A DNA stretch of 64,000 bases from NCBI RefSeq assembly GCF_000497045.1, contig NW_015961959.1, positions 930,001 through 994,000 on the forward strand, read 5' to 3'. A model generated the notes under the pieces. It was not told the DNA's origin and made no database searches. It saw only the letters and a program-made list of their open reading frames with translations. Source of the stretch: Kalmanozyma brasiliensis GHG001 (lineage: Eukaryota > Basidiomycota > Ustilaginomycetes > Ustilaginales). Positions 1 to 10,090 of the stretch are shown here, piece after piece (the stretch's first letter is position 1; the number at the start of each line of letters is the position of its first letter). The translations under genes were made by a program, and so were the position numbers.

Positions 1-407
1 CGTCGGGAGAAGAAGGATCCCCCTCCGCGACCACCGCCTCCACCGCCGCCGCCACCAAAGCGCTGATATTGGGCGGGTTGTCGATACTGTGGCTGGCCGA
101 CTTGACCGACGCGTCGAAAGAGCTGATCTTCGATCTGCTTGCGTAGTGCTTCTGGTGACAGCTGGTCTCGTCGAATAGGGGTGGATCGTGACAGGCCACG
201 AGCTTGGACATGGAATGTCTTTAGAGACTGTTCAGCGACCTCTATACGACGAGTCGAGGTGACGACAGTAGTGGACAGCAGCCTCGAGCCAGACGCCGCC
301 AGTCCTGAAGAGGAGTAGCGAATGGAACTTGCAGAGTTGGTGCTGGGACGGACCAGCGCCTCTGCAGCGATGCGCAGCCCCATTGTGGCTCTGAAAGGCG
401 CAGTCAT
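1..407 (-). CDS. Hypothetical protein, N-terminal part only (gene runs off left edge)
   Basis: An open minus-strand frame enters from the left edge and its first in-frame ATG is at 407; an in-frame TGA lies upstream. About 135 codons are visible. The N-terminus (MTAPFRATMGLRIAAEAL) is rich in Arg, Ser and Ala and has almost no acidic residues, which would suit a mitochondrial presequence. It is followed by a charged stretch (PEALRKQIEDQLFRR) and a run of eight glycines preceded by QYQRF and followed by RGGGSFFSR near the edge. I do not recognise the family. An inner-membrane mitochondrial protease of the OMA1 type has a similar presequence plus RF-Gly layout, but nothing catalytic is in view. 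It is divergently arranged with the SDR gene at 770. Confidence 0.55.
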   Translation of the reverse strand, partial: MTAPFRATMGLRIAAEALVRPSTNSASSIRYSSSGLAASGSRLLSTTVVTSTRRIEVAEQSLKTFHVQARGLSRSTPIRRDQLSPEALRKQIEDQLFRRVGQVGQPQYRQPAQYQRFGGGGGGGGGRGGGSFFSR

Positions 408-769
408 TGCTGACGACGTGTTGCGGAGGACTTGAGGCTGTCGATGGCTGGTGTGAAGAAGGGACGATAGAATGGAAGGAAGAGACGACGAAGATGAAGT
501 GTTGTGCAGGAGGTGAAGCTGCGCACCGACCACGATGATCCAAAGCTGAATCCTTCACTCGACTGAGCCATTTCGGCTGTGCACTTGCAGGAAATCAAAT
601 AGCCGAGCCAGTCAACCTCCACACACTCCTCCTCGCGCGGCTAAGATCATCATCTTCTCACCTGAGCGGCAAACAGTCAGCGCGCAGAAGACTTATAAGT
701 TCTCCCTTGCTCGTTGACTCCTTCCAGCACACCATCATTCCCAGATTATTCGCAGGATCTTTCGCAAAG
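408..769. other. Divergent intergenic region
   Basis: About 360 bases separate the left-edge gene and the SDR gene and should carry both promoters. A short alternative minus-strand frame starting at the ATG near 571 (MAQSSEGFSFG) could be a 5' exon of the left-edge gene if an intron removes the intervening stop. I see no clear TATA box. Confidence 0.4.
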
Positions 770-1606
770 ATGGTCACCGCTCTCGTTTCCGGAGGCAACC
801 GCGGCTTGGGGTACGGCATCGTCCGCCGCCTGGCCAACGAGTACCCCTCTTCGCCACTCTCCAAGTCCACCTCGGACAAGCTCACCATCTACCTTGGCTC
901 GCGCGATGTCTCAAAGGGAGAGGACGCTAAAAAGTCGCTCCAGTCCGAGCTTGCCAGTGACATCCTGGATAAGGTCTCCATCGAAGTCCGACAGCTGGAC
1001 ACCACGTCGCACGATTCGATCGTCAAGCTCGGCTCTGAGCTGCAGTCTGGCGTCGACATCCTGATCAACAACGCCGGCATTGCGATGGACGGCTTTGACG
1101 GCAACGTTGCCAAGCAGACGGTGCGGACCAACTACTACGCCGTGCAGGATATGATCCAGAACATCAAGGTCAAGGACGGCGGTCGCATCGTCAACATCGC
1201 CTCGCTGACGGGAGTGCTCAAGAACTTTGGCGACAATGTCCGCGATCGCTTCCGCGAGTCGAAGAGCATCAAGGATGTAGATGACCTCATGCAAGAGTTC
1301 CAGGACGTCGTAGCAGATGGAAGCTGGAAGGAAAAGGGCTGGAAGGGCGCCGCGTACGCTACGAGCAAGAGCGGTGTCATTGCGTACACGAGGGCCCTGG
1401 CAAAGGAGTACGAACAGCAGGGCAAGAATGTGTTTGTCGTATCGTGCTGTCCCGGTTACGTCAACACTGACATGACCAAGGGTAAAGGGTATAAGACGCT
1501 CGACCAGGGCGCAGAGACGCCCGTGTTGCTGGCGTTACAAGAGGTCGGCGCCAAGCCGGGCGAGTTCTGGTCCGAGAAGAAGGCCAATGACTGGGAGAAC
1601 CCCTAA
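770..1606 (+). CDS. Short-chain dehydrogenase, carbonyl reductase (CBR1-like)
   Basis: A 278-residue classical SDR, probably NADPH-dependent and cytosolic, reducing carbonyl compounds. The frame is open upstream of 770 but without an ATG; MVTALVSGGNRGLGYG at 770 is the natural start. The cofactor motif is an unusual S-G-G-N-R-G-L-G instead of TGxxxGxG. NNAG follows near residue 104, the catalytic Ser lies in VNIASLTG, and the YxxxK pair is Y196/K200 in AAYATSKSG. The insertion between the Ser and the Tyr (about residues 150-190) is typical of the CBR1 type. The end, ENP, is close to the SDR core. No intron is needed. It converges with the TRM7 gene, 85 bases away. The substrate cannot be told from sequence. 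Confidence 0.88.
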   Translation: MVTALVSGGNRGLGYGIVRRLANEYPSSPLSKSTSDKLTIYLGSRDVSKGEDAKKSLQSELASDILDKVSIEVRQLDTTSHDSIVKLGSELQSGVDILINNAGIAMDGFDGNVAKQTVRTNYYAVQDMIQNIKVKDGGRIVNIASLTGVLKNFGDNVRDRFRESKSIKDVDDLMQEFQDVVADGSWKEKGWKGAAYATSKSGVIAYTRALAKEYEQQGKNVFVVSCCPGYVNTDMTKGKGYKTLDQGAETPVLLALQEVGAKPGEFWSEKKANDWENP

Positions 1607-1691
1607 CGCACGGCCACGTTCAGGAATACTGGGATTTGCAGACGAGATATCAATGACCGAACTCCGTCTGCGATAGATTGCAATGCAAAGC

Positions 1692-2732
1692 CTACTGGTC
1701 GAAGCCGCTAAGATCGCCGTATGCTACGAATGGCAGTGTTGCTGAAAGCTCCTTCGTCGTCGATTGTGTGAGCCCGTGAAAAGCGTCAGGACGCTCAAGC
1801 TGTGACCTGAGCTTCTGAGCGTATCGAACGAGGTCCTCCCTCGCCTCGTCCTCTATCCTAGTATCTGTCCCGTCCGCTACTGATGGTAGTTCCGCCAGGC
1901 TCCCCACAATCCCAGCCGGCAAGCCCTGCGGAGGCCTGAATCCCAAGCACACTAAGAAATGCTCGACACTACCCAACCTTGAGCTTCTGGGCTTAGCAAT
2001 GTCTACCTTGTCGAAGAAGGTCCTGAGCTGATCCGCCAGCAGTGCACCCGACGTCGCTGGTCTGGCACCCTTGAGATCCATGTTGCCCAGCGAGGCTCCC
2101 AACCCGGCCTGCGGATGCTGCGTGAAGATCTTGGCGACGAACGTGCCGCCCACCTCGAGAAGTCGGAAGGTAATCTGCGTCGCAGCGAGCAGGAGCTGTG
2201 ATTGAAGGTACTCGTCAAGGTCGTGGAGACCTGTCACGTCTGGTGCACCGTCGCAGACGATGAGTTGGGCTCGGGCTTTGCCTTTGCCCTTTGCATCGGG
2301 TGAAGGTCCGTCGGAAAGGGCCACGCTGACCGCGTCTGCCGTGGCTGGAGTAGTAATGTCGCCGATGATCTGTGTGACGCCAGGGAGTGGTGCCATGGCC
2401 TGCAGGTCGACAGCGACGAGATGGGAGCCGGGGACGGAGGCGAGACGCCGAGAGAGGACCTGCGACCAGGATCCGGGTGCAGCGCATAGGTCGACCACTC
2501 TCGTCGGCGTCGGAAAGCGCTTCTGAGAGGACGAGTCGAGCTGGTTTGCAGATGCTGATGAAGAGGATGAGGACGATCCTTCGGCGGCATCGAGTGCATA
2601 CCCTTCTGCGCCGCCCAAGAAGCCGTACTGCTCATTAAGGTGGAGAAGCTTGTATGCTGATCGAGCTCGGTAGCCTTCGGACTTGCCCTGGCGGTAGTAG
2701 ATGTCGCGCTTGTCTTTTGTTGACTTTCCCAT
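1692..2732 (-). CDS. TRM7: tRNA 2'-O-ribose methyltransferase TRM7 (FtsJ/RrmJ family)
   Basis: A 346-residue single-exon gene. Trm7 methylates the ribose of positions 32 and 34 in the anticodon loop of certain tRNAs (Phe, Trp, Leu) with partner proteins. The N-terminus [20 protein letters not shown] and RARSAYKL are diagnostic of Trm7 rather than the rRNA enzymes Mrm2/Spb1. The K-D-K-E catalytic set is represented by K28, the Asp of the [11 protein letters not shown] segment, the Lys of GGTFVAKIF and the Glu of GSVEHFLVC. The SAM-binding motif is [13 protein letters not shown]. Two Ser-rich insertions (near residues 52-68 and 145-155) make it a little longer than yeast Trm7. The ATG at 2732 is the first one fitting the family. 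Confidence 0.95.
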   Translation of the reverse strand: MGKSTKDKRDIYYRQGKSEGYRARSAYKLLHLNEQYGFLGGAEGYALDAAEGSSSSSSSASANQLDSSSQKRFPTPTRVVDLCAAPGSWSQVLSRRLASVPGSHLVAVDLQAMAPLPGVTQIIGDITTPATADAVSVALSDGPSPDAKGKGKARAQLIVCDGAPDVTGLHDLDEYLQSQLLLAATQITFRLLEVGGTFVAKIFTQHPQAGLGASLGNMDLKGARPATSGALLADQLRTFFDKVDIAKPRSSRLGSVEHFLVCLGFRPPQGLPAGIVGSLAELPSVADGTDTRIEDEAREDLVRYAQKLRSQLERPDAFHGLTQSTTKELSATLPFVAYGDLSGFDQ

Positions 2733-2994
2733 GATGGTAACACGGGCTGAGCTTGTGGCTATTGACGAATAGGGTTGGTGTGATGTGATGGCGAAACGAG
2801 AAGAAGTGAGTGGTGATTGACAAAAGACAGGGTCCCACGCTGAAAACTTCGTTTCGGGCTTTTTTAGGTTTCTCAGCTGTCACTCCACTCCGCGGCCAAA
2901 TTCGCAACTGCAGCTTTTTGGTGGTTTTTCTCTTTCCTCGGCTTCACCATCACCTTCTAAGCGTCGAATACGCAACGACACACTGTTTGGCAGA

Positions 2995-3672
2995 ATGGCG
3001 CCAGAAAAGCTGACCAAGAGGCAGCTTGTCAAGCACCGCACATCGGCGACACCTTCCAACGGCAAGAAGTCGGGTGGCTTCCAAGTGGGACCTAAACATC
3101 TTCCCGATGGAGCCTACTTGGGCAAGCAGAAGCGCATCAAGGCCGAACTCATCCACAAGGCCAAGGTCAAGAAGGAGTACTACAAGCAGATCAAGCAGGA
3201 CAAGGCGGCATCAGGGAGCGGCACAAGCTCGAATGCTGCGCCATTAGGACAGCGAGGAAGCGCAGCGCAAAAGAGAGCAGCTGCAGAGAACAACTCGAGT
3301 CTGCCCTTCTCGTTACCAACAGATCAGGGTCGATTTGCACCGGAGAACGGAGCAGGAGACAATGACGGTGCGGAACTGGATCTGGCGCTGTCCGGAAGCA
3401 AGCAGGATCTGCGACCACGAAAGCCGACGGGCAAAGCAAGGGGCAAGAAGCCGTTGCCACATCCGTTGCCAAAAGCACAAGCTCCTTCAAATCAAGAGCC
3501 AGAGAGGATACGAGACACCAGGAGCAAAGAGGAGAAGGAGCAGGAGCGTCTCAAGAAGAACAAGATGTGGAACAAAGCCAGCGGCAGTCGTACCGGTCAA
3601 GCAAGAGGACAGCCGAACCTGGGAGCCAGGATGGAGGTGATGCTCGACAAGATTCGCAAGTCTGCGAACTAG
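2995..3672 (+). CDS. FYV7: rRNA-processing protein FYV7-like
   Basis: A 225-residue very basic protein. Fyv7 acts in the nucleolus in early pre-rRNA processing for the small subunit. Support is the overall Lys/Arg richness, an N-terminal basic block (KRIKAELIHKAKVKKEYYKQI), a C-terminal helix of the type KEEKEQERLKKNKMWNKA, and the family-typical ending S-R-T-G-Q followed by P-N-L-G-A-R-M and L-D-K-I-R. The middle (about residues 65-150) is low complexity and poorly conserved. The ATG at 2995 directly begins the conserved Lys-rich region. It is divergent from TRM7 with 262 bases between the starts, so the two RNA-processing genes may share a promoter. Confidence 0.82.
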   Translation: MAPEKLTKRQLVKHRTSATPSNGKKSGGFQVGPKHLPDGAYLGKQKRIKAELIHKAKVKKEYYKQIKQDKAASGSGTSSNAAPLGQRGSAAQKRAAAENNSSLPFSLPTDQGRFAPENGAGDNDGAELDLALSGSKQDLRPRKPTGKARGKKPLPHPLPKAQAPSNQEPERIRDTRSKEEKEQERLKKNKMWNKASGSRTGQARGQPNLGARMEVMLDKIRKSAN

Positions 3673-3834
3673 CACAGTTCATCGCTCAAAACACATACCC
3701 GCGGGCTCGTGCTTACGAGTCCGAATCGTATTCCGTTCACCTCAATGACTGTGTGTCCTAAAACTTTCTGGGGCCAAAGTCCTTCTTGTCGGTGCCTTTG
3801 GTATGATTGCAGATCCGTCGGGATGATTCGTGCT

Positions 3835-4782
3835 CTAACGCAATGCCCACATTTTGACAACAAACAGCTCGGCGGGCATGCCGAATTGGATCTCGCACTT
3901 GACAATCTCGAGTCCTGCTTCCTTGAAGACGCGCTCGTACGCCTTTGTCGATCGCGTGATGCTGTGATCCTCGTCGTCGTACCAGACTCGTTCGTTGCCA
4001 TCTGCCTCTTCGCTGCAGACGTTCTCCTTGACACCAATGATACCGCCTTGCTTGAGCGCCGCCTTTGATCGCTGAAGGAAGGCTATCAAGTCTCGGTCCG
4101 AAAGATGCTGCAGACACCATTGTGCCCAGACCAGGTCGAAAGTCATGGGCTCTGCTGTCGATCCTGCTACGCCGTCCTGTTCTGATGATGCCGCCTCTTT
4201 CGTGGCGGTGTCTTGCTGTGAGGAAGGCTCGTCGTCGATGGAGACTGTGGGCCGGATATCGCCGTCACCCACGCGCGGTGCAGAAGTGTACGGTCGACTT
4301 GGATCCATGTCTTGCAGCGTCGAGCAATGGTAGTGAACCGCCTTGCGTGCTTTGAAAGGCGACTTGCTCGGTGGTGTTTGGATCTGAGGCCACGACATCG
4401 ACTGCTTCTTTGCCTCTAGAAGAAACTTAGCGACGGGCTCGACCATGTGCACTTCGTCAAAGATGGGGAGGAGACTGTATTGCGTCACCCTTCCGACACC
4501 TGCACCGCAGTCGAGAGCCCGCGTGCGTGCTTTGCCTTTTCCGCCTCGCTCCGCAACCCTGTCTTGTTTCCATTGCGACGATGATACATTGGACGATGCC
4601 GGAGCGCAGAAGGAGAGGTGCGGGAGTACGCTCAGGAGGAAAGAGCGCGAGCCTAACGATTCGACTCTCGAGACGTGACCGAATCCACCGAGGACGCCAT
4701 CGACGCTGGCCTCGACACCTTCCCAGTACTGCACGCCTCGTTTGACGTCAGGAGCGGGGTGAACGATTCGTATCGCTGTCAT
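3835..4782 (-). CDS. TAE1: Protein N-terminal methyltransferase (NTMT1/TAE1 family)
   Basis: A 315-residue SAM-dependent enzyme expected to methylate the alpha-amino group of proteins with an X-Pro-Lys N-terminus, such as ribosomal proteins. Near the start is YWEGVEASVDGVLGGFGHVS, the family's substrate-side motif. The SAM site is ALDCGAGVGRVTQ and then DEVHMVEP. The W-x-Q-W-C-L-Q-H-L-S/T-D motif (VWAQWCLQHLSDRD) and GGIIGVKEN are also family hallmarks. A Ser/Glu-rich insertion between these motifs (about residues 155-205) makes it longer than yeast Tae1. The open frame extends to 4830, but only through a TTG; the first ATG is at 4782. It converges with FYV7. Confidence 0.92.
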   Translation of the reverse strand: MTAIRIVHPAPDVKRGVQYWEGVEASVDGVLGGFGHVSRVESLGSRSFLLSVLPHLSFCAPASSNVSSSQWKQDRVAERGGKGKARTRALDCGAGVGRVTQYSLLPIFDEVHMVEPVAKFLLEAKKQSMSWPQIQTPPSKSPFKARKAVHYHCSTLQDMDPSRPYTSAPRVGDGDIRPTVSIDDEPSSQQDTATKEAASSEQDGVAGSTAEPMTFDLVWAQWCLQHLSDRDLIAFLQRSKAALKQGGIIGVKENVCSEEADGNERVWYDDEDHSITRSTKAYERVFKEAGLEIVKCEIQFGMPAELFVVKMWALR

Positions 4783-5350
4783 CTTCGCTTGACGGATCTC
4801 GAAGGCTTGGATGGGGGTGGGAAGAAGCAAGAGGCGTAAAACAAGTCTTTTTCAAGGGTCCAGAAGGCACAGCAGCTCGAAATGCTTTGACCTCGGCTCC
4901 GTCATCTCACAGCGTGCGCAACACATATTTTCGCACCAAAAAAATAAGAGACTGAAATTCAGACTGGAAAATGTGGCCAGAAAATCGAGCTAAAATTGTT
5001 AGGGACGCGGATCAAGCTCAGCCGCACAAAATCAGCCGAGGTGCTCGCCTTCTCTCCCACTCCCTCTGCGTCTCTCGCGCCCTGTGGACCCTGACCCTCA
5101 GCTGACCCCACGCCAGGCACATGCCCTCTTTCTGAGTGGCGAGTGCGGAGAGACAGCCTTCACATGCGAGATAACGCCGCTCTTCCATAGCCCGCTTCCA
5201 AAGGTCGCCGCCGCACATGATCAATCGTCCACTTCCGCCGGATTGACCGGCGTCCGCCTGTCGACTGTAGCCCTTCCGCTCTGTCCTCCTTCAAAGACAA
5301 CGCTTTCGTCTCGACTATCATCATCCATCATCATCGTGTCAGGTCTCATC
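4783..5350. other. Divergent intergenic region (TAE1 / glycine-rich-domain gene)
   Basis: About 570 bases with an AT-rich centre (4920-5000, several A-tracts) between two divergently transcribed genes, presumably the promoter area for both. The plus-strand frame is open from 5084 but has no ATG until 5351, so I treat it as 5' leader. Confidence 0.45.
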
Positions 5351-8025
5351 ATGGCGCGCACTACCACTCCCCCTCTGAGCAACGGCTCTACGTCCAGCTC
5401 CGATGATAGCCCCTCCGAGCAGCAGCCAACAAGTTCGCATCTCCCGGACTACGGCTTCGCCACTGGCAGCGCTCCGCAACCATCCACATCGGCCGACGTC
5501 GAAAAGATTACCGCTACCCTTCAGAGCGCCTCCATCAAGATCTGTGATGGTCCTGGTCTCACTCCCGAAGAACGCAAAGAGCTTGAAAAGGCGCTTCAGG
5601 ACGGCGTCCGTGTCGGCCTGATCAACACGAGTGCTCAGCGATTCTGCTCGCTCGATCGTCTCAAGGACCACCTCAAGCTTCTCGATCTCTTTGATCGACT
5701 GCGGGAAGCTGTTCACAAAGGAACCGAATACTTTGACTATCCCTCTTGCCACCAAGACGCAGGTCACATCGACGAACCAGGCATCGACGCTCCTCCGCCT
5801 CCTTACGCACCCGCTGCAGACCCAGTTCCTCAAGTCCATCCCAAGACCGGTCTTAGACCAACCAAAGAAGAGGCGGACAAGGCCGCTGCCGAGCTCAGCC
5901 AGCAGCTTCTTCAAGAGCGTCGATGGAACATCTTTCTCAACCGCGCTGCATACCGTGTCGAGCTGTGGTGCCAAAATGTTCTCTCCTCCTCCAAGCTCAA
6001 CAATCACTACAACACGGTTCTGAAACCTCAGCGCGATCAAGACACGACAAAGGCACCGCTAGACGGCTTCGATCTCCCCGACTTTGCGTTGCCTCCCATC
6101 GACGTCGCCCTCATGCTCCATGCCTATCACCTCAACCCGCTCCACAAGGAGGAAGATACCCAACGCCTCCGATCGCGTTACAATCTCTTCAACTTTGACT
6201 ATCCACTTCGCCAGCTCGCTCAACGCGCTCATTCCACCCTGCCTATTCTCAACAACGTCGAGCCGGCAAAGACATTCTGGAACGAGGCCGTCACCGCCAA
6301 GCGCTCTAAGCAGCCCTGGGATCTCAGCCTGCAACCCCCTCCTGGCCATCCAACCCACGCTCAAGAAACCTACGGTGGCTCCATTTTTGGTCTTTCCATC
6401 GACTGCCCGCGCTGCAAAACGTCTCAGTTCATCCCCTGGACCGGTGTCGGCGACAAGCCTCAGCAACTCGGCCTCGGTGAAACCGGATGGCAACGCACCT
6501 GCTCGGATCAGGGCTGTGGCCAATCCATCGCCGCCGAACATCTCCAAATGCGTCGCTTTCTGGACCATTATGCCCTCTGGCGCACCTCGACTCATCGTCC
6601 TCAGAAGGTTCTCTATCCGGAGGGTGTTTTTTGGATGGCTGGCACCAAGCTCGCCGATCCGCATCGTCAGAACGTGGCCATTGACAATCTTGGCGGCGCT
6701 CTGTTGGAACCCATCTTCCGCAGCGAAAAGCCCTGCAGGATCCTCTACGCCAATCGTTACGTCACACACAAGCCAGGCAAAGGGCATTCGACTCAAGAGA
6801 TCACTGAGATTGCCGAACAGTGCGACTACAACTTCATCACCTTCCGCAAGTGGTTCGAGGATCGCTGGATGAGCGATGCCGTCTCGCCCAGACTCAACAG
6901 CGATCAAGCTAAGGGACAGCAGATGGCGCGCATCGCTGCCGTGATGCGATGCTATCAGACCGGCAATGCTGCCGCCTTCGGTGAAGCCTCCTGTGATCTG
7001 GTCGATGCTGTCAAGCGACAGACGTCCTTCAATAAAGAGATGGAGAAGTTGGGCTGGTCCAAGCATCCAGACCTCTTGGATCAGGGAGCCCTCGACGACG
7101 TTCTCTCGCGCAGTCTGATCCGATACTACAAGTTTTTGGATCTCATGGCATCAACTCACACGCTCCTTACGCCGACGTTGGACATCGATCTCTGCTGGCA
7201 CACGCATCAACTTCAAGCAAAATACTATGACCAGAGCTTCCGATTGGTCGGTCGCTTCATCAACCACGACGACGCCATCGAGACCGGCATCCTCAAGAAC
7301 GCCTTCGACGTCACGGCGACACTGTGGAAAGACCGATACGGTCAGCCGTTTTCACTTTGCGGCTGCATCTACAACAATCCCGGTACCGTCAAGAAGCTCA
7401 AAGGCTTCCTCGGTGGCAACAGTACTGCGGCCGAGTCATCCGATGCTGCAAATGAAAAGTCGTCCGGTTTCGCCTCTCGTCTCAAAGGCAAGTGGCGAGC
7501 TGCCAAGGCGCTCAACGGCGACCAGCAGGATCACACCACCCACTGGCAGGACGCCACCCACCCGAGCGCGCATCAGGCCGTCATCGTCAAAGAGGCCGAG
7601 GAGTCTCACGACAAATTACGCGAGCAGATGGTCAAAGAGTGGGCCCAGGGCAAACGCCGAGAGGGCCACGAAAGTGCCTTTGTGTAAGTTGACCCCCACC
7701 ACCGCCACATCCCCACCCAGTCAAACATTTCATACTGACCCACCTTTGCTTTGCCCCCATTTCGTCAAACAGGTTCGGATACAACACTCCTGGCTTGTAC
7801 CCCTTTTACCACTCACCCCTTTACAGCACACATGTTGTCAGTCGAGGCTCGACAGGCGATGCTGTCAACGCATATACCACTTATGGTGCTTATGGATTGA
7901 TGGCGGTCTCGATGAATCCTGTCGGTGGCTTTGCGGCCGGATACAGCCTCGGTCTCATGGGCGCGGCTGGGGTCGGCTGTGGGGGCGGCGGTGGCGGCTG
8001 CGGTGGTGGAGGAGGAGGCTGCTGA
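5351..8025 (+). CDS. Glycine-rich domain-containing protein (DUF1399/GRDP type) with spliced Cys-Gly tail
   Basis: Two exons, 5351..7683 and 7773..8025, give 861 residues. The intron (GTAAGT...CAG) interrupts a Val codon. GRDP/DUF1399 proteins occur in plants and fungi; some have roles in stress and development, but their biochemistry is unclear. Seen here are the repeated family motifs: RRWNIFLNRAAYRVELWC, then P-P-I-D-V-A-L-M-L-H-A-Y with L-N-P, and later L-D-I-D-L-C-W-H-T-H-Q-L followed by YYDQSF. A CPRCK...C...C cluster in the middle may bind metal. Exon 2 encodes a hydrophobic, glycine-rich tail ending in Cys, six Gly, Cys, six Gly, Cys. Without splicing the frame ends at once in TAA inside the donor site, leaving 778 residues. 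The open frame upstream of 5351 lacks ATG. Confidence 0.78.
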
Positions 8026-8851
8026 TTGCCCTCATCCCAATGTGACGACGATCGAGACGTCGGCTGTTGATACCCTTCCTCATCTGTAATTCGCATGGAC
8101 TCAACACTGTGCTGTGCTCGGATCAGGTCGGATCAGAGTTCACGCGTGATAGTGAAGCACGGATCTCGGCAGACCTACATGAGACGCGGAGTCGACAGGT
8201 TTTGTCACCCCTTTGACCAAATACTCTCGCCCAGACCTCCTGATGGAGAGCAACCGGCCCCGCCGAGGTTGTGTGGGAGCAAGCGCCGTCGGAACCGCAG
8301 ACCGTCCGGGACAGCAGGCCCGAGCTTGCTGAGGACAGCCTATCGCAACTCGCTTTCGATCCGAGATGAAATTCTCACAAGCTGCTTGGCAGTCCCACCT
8401 TCGTCCTGACGGCTGCTCGGTTCCCTTCATGTCAGAAGGGCATGAGGCCCGCACGAAAGACTCGGCGCCATGAACCTTATCGAGACAATGTCGTCGGGCT
8501 TGAATTTGGCTTGCCTGATCAGCGGGTCGGCTTGATTGGGCTCCACAGCAGAACGGCGAAAGTACCCCAGGACGGTCTTGGGCCCGAGCAGTCGCACGTG
8601 AGAGAGACGTTGTGATGCATGGTGGGCGCTTGTGTGGTGCTAGTGACAACGGCCCTGCGTCTGTGCCCACTCGGTCCCACCTACGTGGGAGGAAAGGCGC
8701 TGATCATGAGCAGGGGTTCCCACCACAGGCGTCAGTGAGACTTCGTTCTCGAGCAGCGAGTGCTGCTGTCAGTCAGAACATGTGACCGTCAAAGTGGTTG
8801 TCATAGCACGAGACGCTGTGATCCTGTTTCCGGTACTTGTCATCTCGAAGT

Positions 8852-8865
8852 CTGGAGATCTCCAG
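8852..8865. promoter_or_regulatory. 14-bp perfect palindrome beside TATA element
   Basis: CTGGAGATCTCCAG is its own reverse complement. It ends three bases before the TATA-like sequence of the secreted-protein gene, about 140 bases upstream of that ATG. The position suits an operator for a dimeric regulator, but this is inference from symmetry and location only. Confidence 0.4.
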
Positions 8866-8867
8866 TA

Positions 8868-8876
8868 CTTATAGAG
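8868..8876 (+). promoter_or_regulatory. TATA-like element of secreted-protein gene
   Basis: CTTATAGAG lies about 130 bases upstream of the ATG at 9002 and is followed by a pyrimidine-rich tract (repeated CTCT) typical of strongly expressed fungal genes. Confidence 0.45.
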
Positions 8877-9001
8877 GCCCCTTTTGGCTCATTCAGAAGT
8901 CTGTCCCTCATCCTCGTTCATTCATTCCACTACTCCTCGCAACAAGCCCCAATTCCCCTCTCTCAAACGTAGACACACTCTCTCTTACTCTCTCTGTTAC
9001 G

Positions 9002-9724
9002 ATGAAGCTCGCATTTGGTGCTTTTATCTGCCTCGCCGCGGCCCTCGTGCCAGCTGCTCAGGCTGCATCCGTCGGTATGGCCTTCCAGCGTCGTGACGCC
9101 GTCGTCACTTCTCAGTCGGGTTCTACCAGCCCCGAGTTCGGTCTCAACCTGGCCAACCAGTACCTCAAGCGGAACGGTCAGGGTCTGCCTGCGCCCAAGG
9201 ACGTCAAGTCGACCTTCCCCACTTGCCAGTGGCGACACTACAACGGTCAATATGCCTTCCTCGACGACTACAACGTGTCGTGCTATCTGTCGCCATCTTA
9301 CAAGTACCACGCCTACTCTGTCGCGAAGGCCATGAACGTCACGGCCAGCCTGACGCCGCCTGGTGGAGCCTGCTTCGACACCGCCAACCCGGCCGCCTAC
9401 CCTGCCGGCATCCCCCGGTACACGATGGCAGTCCCATACCTGTACTTCAACAACGTCTACGACCGTCGCTGCAAGGTTCGTGCCATGATCAAGGTGCCCA
9501 AGACCGACGAGCACGCCGAGTACTGGGTCCAGGCCTGGGTTGTCGAGCACGACGGTGGCTACTGGGACAACACTGGCAAGAACAACCCCAACGGCCCTCA
9601 AGTGGGCGTGCTGATCGACGAGGGTCTGTACCCCAAGTTCTTTAACAAGAACCAGAAGGACCCCGACTTCAAGGGCGTCACCAACGTCGAGTGGTTCTTC
9701 CTCGACATCAACACCATCGGTTAG
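9002..9724 (+). CDS. Small secreted protein, candidate effector
   Basis: A 240-residue single-exon gene. The ATG at 9002 begins a textbook signal peptide (MKLAFGAFICLAAALVPAAQA, cleavage near residue 21). An Arg-Arg pair at residues 30-31 could be a Kex2 processing site. The mature part has four cysteines (in TCQW, SCYL, ACFD and RCKV), which could form two disulfides, and possible N-glycosylation sites NVS and NVT. The second half is rich in Tyr, Trp and Asp (AEYWVQAW, DGGYWDN, VEWFFLDIN) and reads like a compact beta-rich extracellular domain. There is no membrane anchor or GPI tail. I do not recognise the family. Its place at the left of the tandem paralog island and its high C-ending codon use suggest a well-expressed, secreted, possibly host-facing protein; that role is inference. 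Confidence 0.8.
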   Translation: MKLAFGAFICLAAALVPAAQAASVGMAFQRRDAVVTSQSGSTSPEFGLNLANQYLKRNGQGLPAPKDVKSTFPTCQWRHYNGQYAFLDDYNVSCYLSPSYKYHAYSVAKAMNVTASLTPPGGACFDTANPAAYPAGIPRYTMAVPYLYFNNVYDRRCKVRAMIKVPKTDEHAEYWVQAWVVEHDGGYWDNTGKNNPNGPQVGVLIDEGLYPKFFNKNQKDPDFKGVTNVEWFFLDINTIG

Positions 9725-9939
9725 TTCCCTTACCGGAACCCGGCCAGCACGCGCGTCTCCACGCGTAGCTCAGCTCCCATCTCGTGGCTCGCTTCTCACT
9801 TCCGTCCATTCTCTTCCGCTTTCGATAGGCTTGACATCTAGCGAGAAGTGCGACTGAGCCGATGTTTGCTCCAATGCACAGTCCCTCCAGATGCGCCCAC
9901 CTGCGCATATTGAAGTTTGCTGCATGTCGTGCTTTTGTC

Positions 9940-10010
9940 TTCTCTATTGTCACACTCCCTTTGCAATGTCACAGCTGCGTCTCCGCCTTATTGTTTACCA
10001 AGACCGTGCT
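9940..10010 (+). repeat. Upstream element of the tandem family, copy 1
   Basis: The core CTATTGTCACACTCCCTTTG followed by CAATGTCAC recurs at 10941 with only a few changes, about 250 bases before the ATG in both cases. It was probably duplicated together with the gene. Confidence 0.6.
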
Positions 10011-10090
10011 CATTTGCGCTTCGGTCCCGTCCATCTGATGATGAACCCACCTTCTTGCAAAGCTGCAACCTTCTTGTTGAGCCGACATCA

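Larger units (their letters stand above)
8026..9001. other. Intergenic region upstream of the secreted-protein gene
   Basis: Almost 1 kb with no coding sequence I can support. A 176-codon minus-strand frame at 8140-8670 has a random-looking, Arg/Ser/Cys-rich translation. The right end holds a palindrome and TATA-like element described separately, and then a pyrimidine-rich leader running to 9001. Confidence 0.45.

Noticed and set aside
6059..7066. 335-codon frame antisense to the glycine-rich-domain gene
   Set aside because: No motifs, and the sense frame carries DUF1399 signatures across the same stretch.
8140..8670. 176-codon minus-strand frame left of the secreted-protein gene
   Set aside because: Random-looking translation and no motif.
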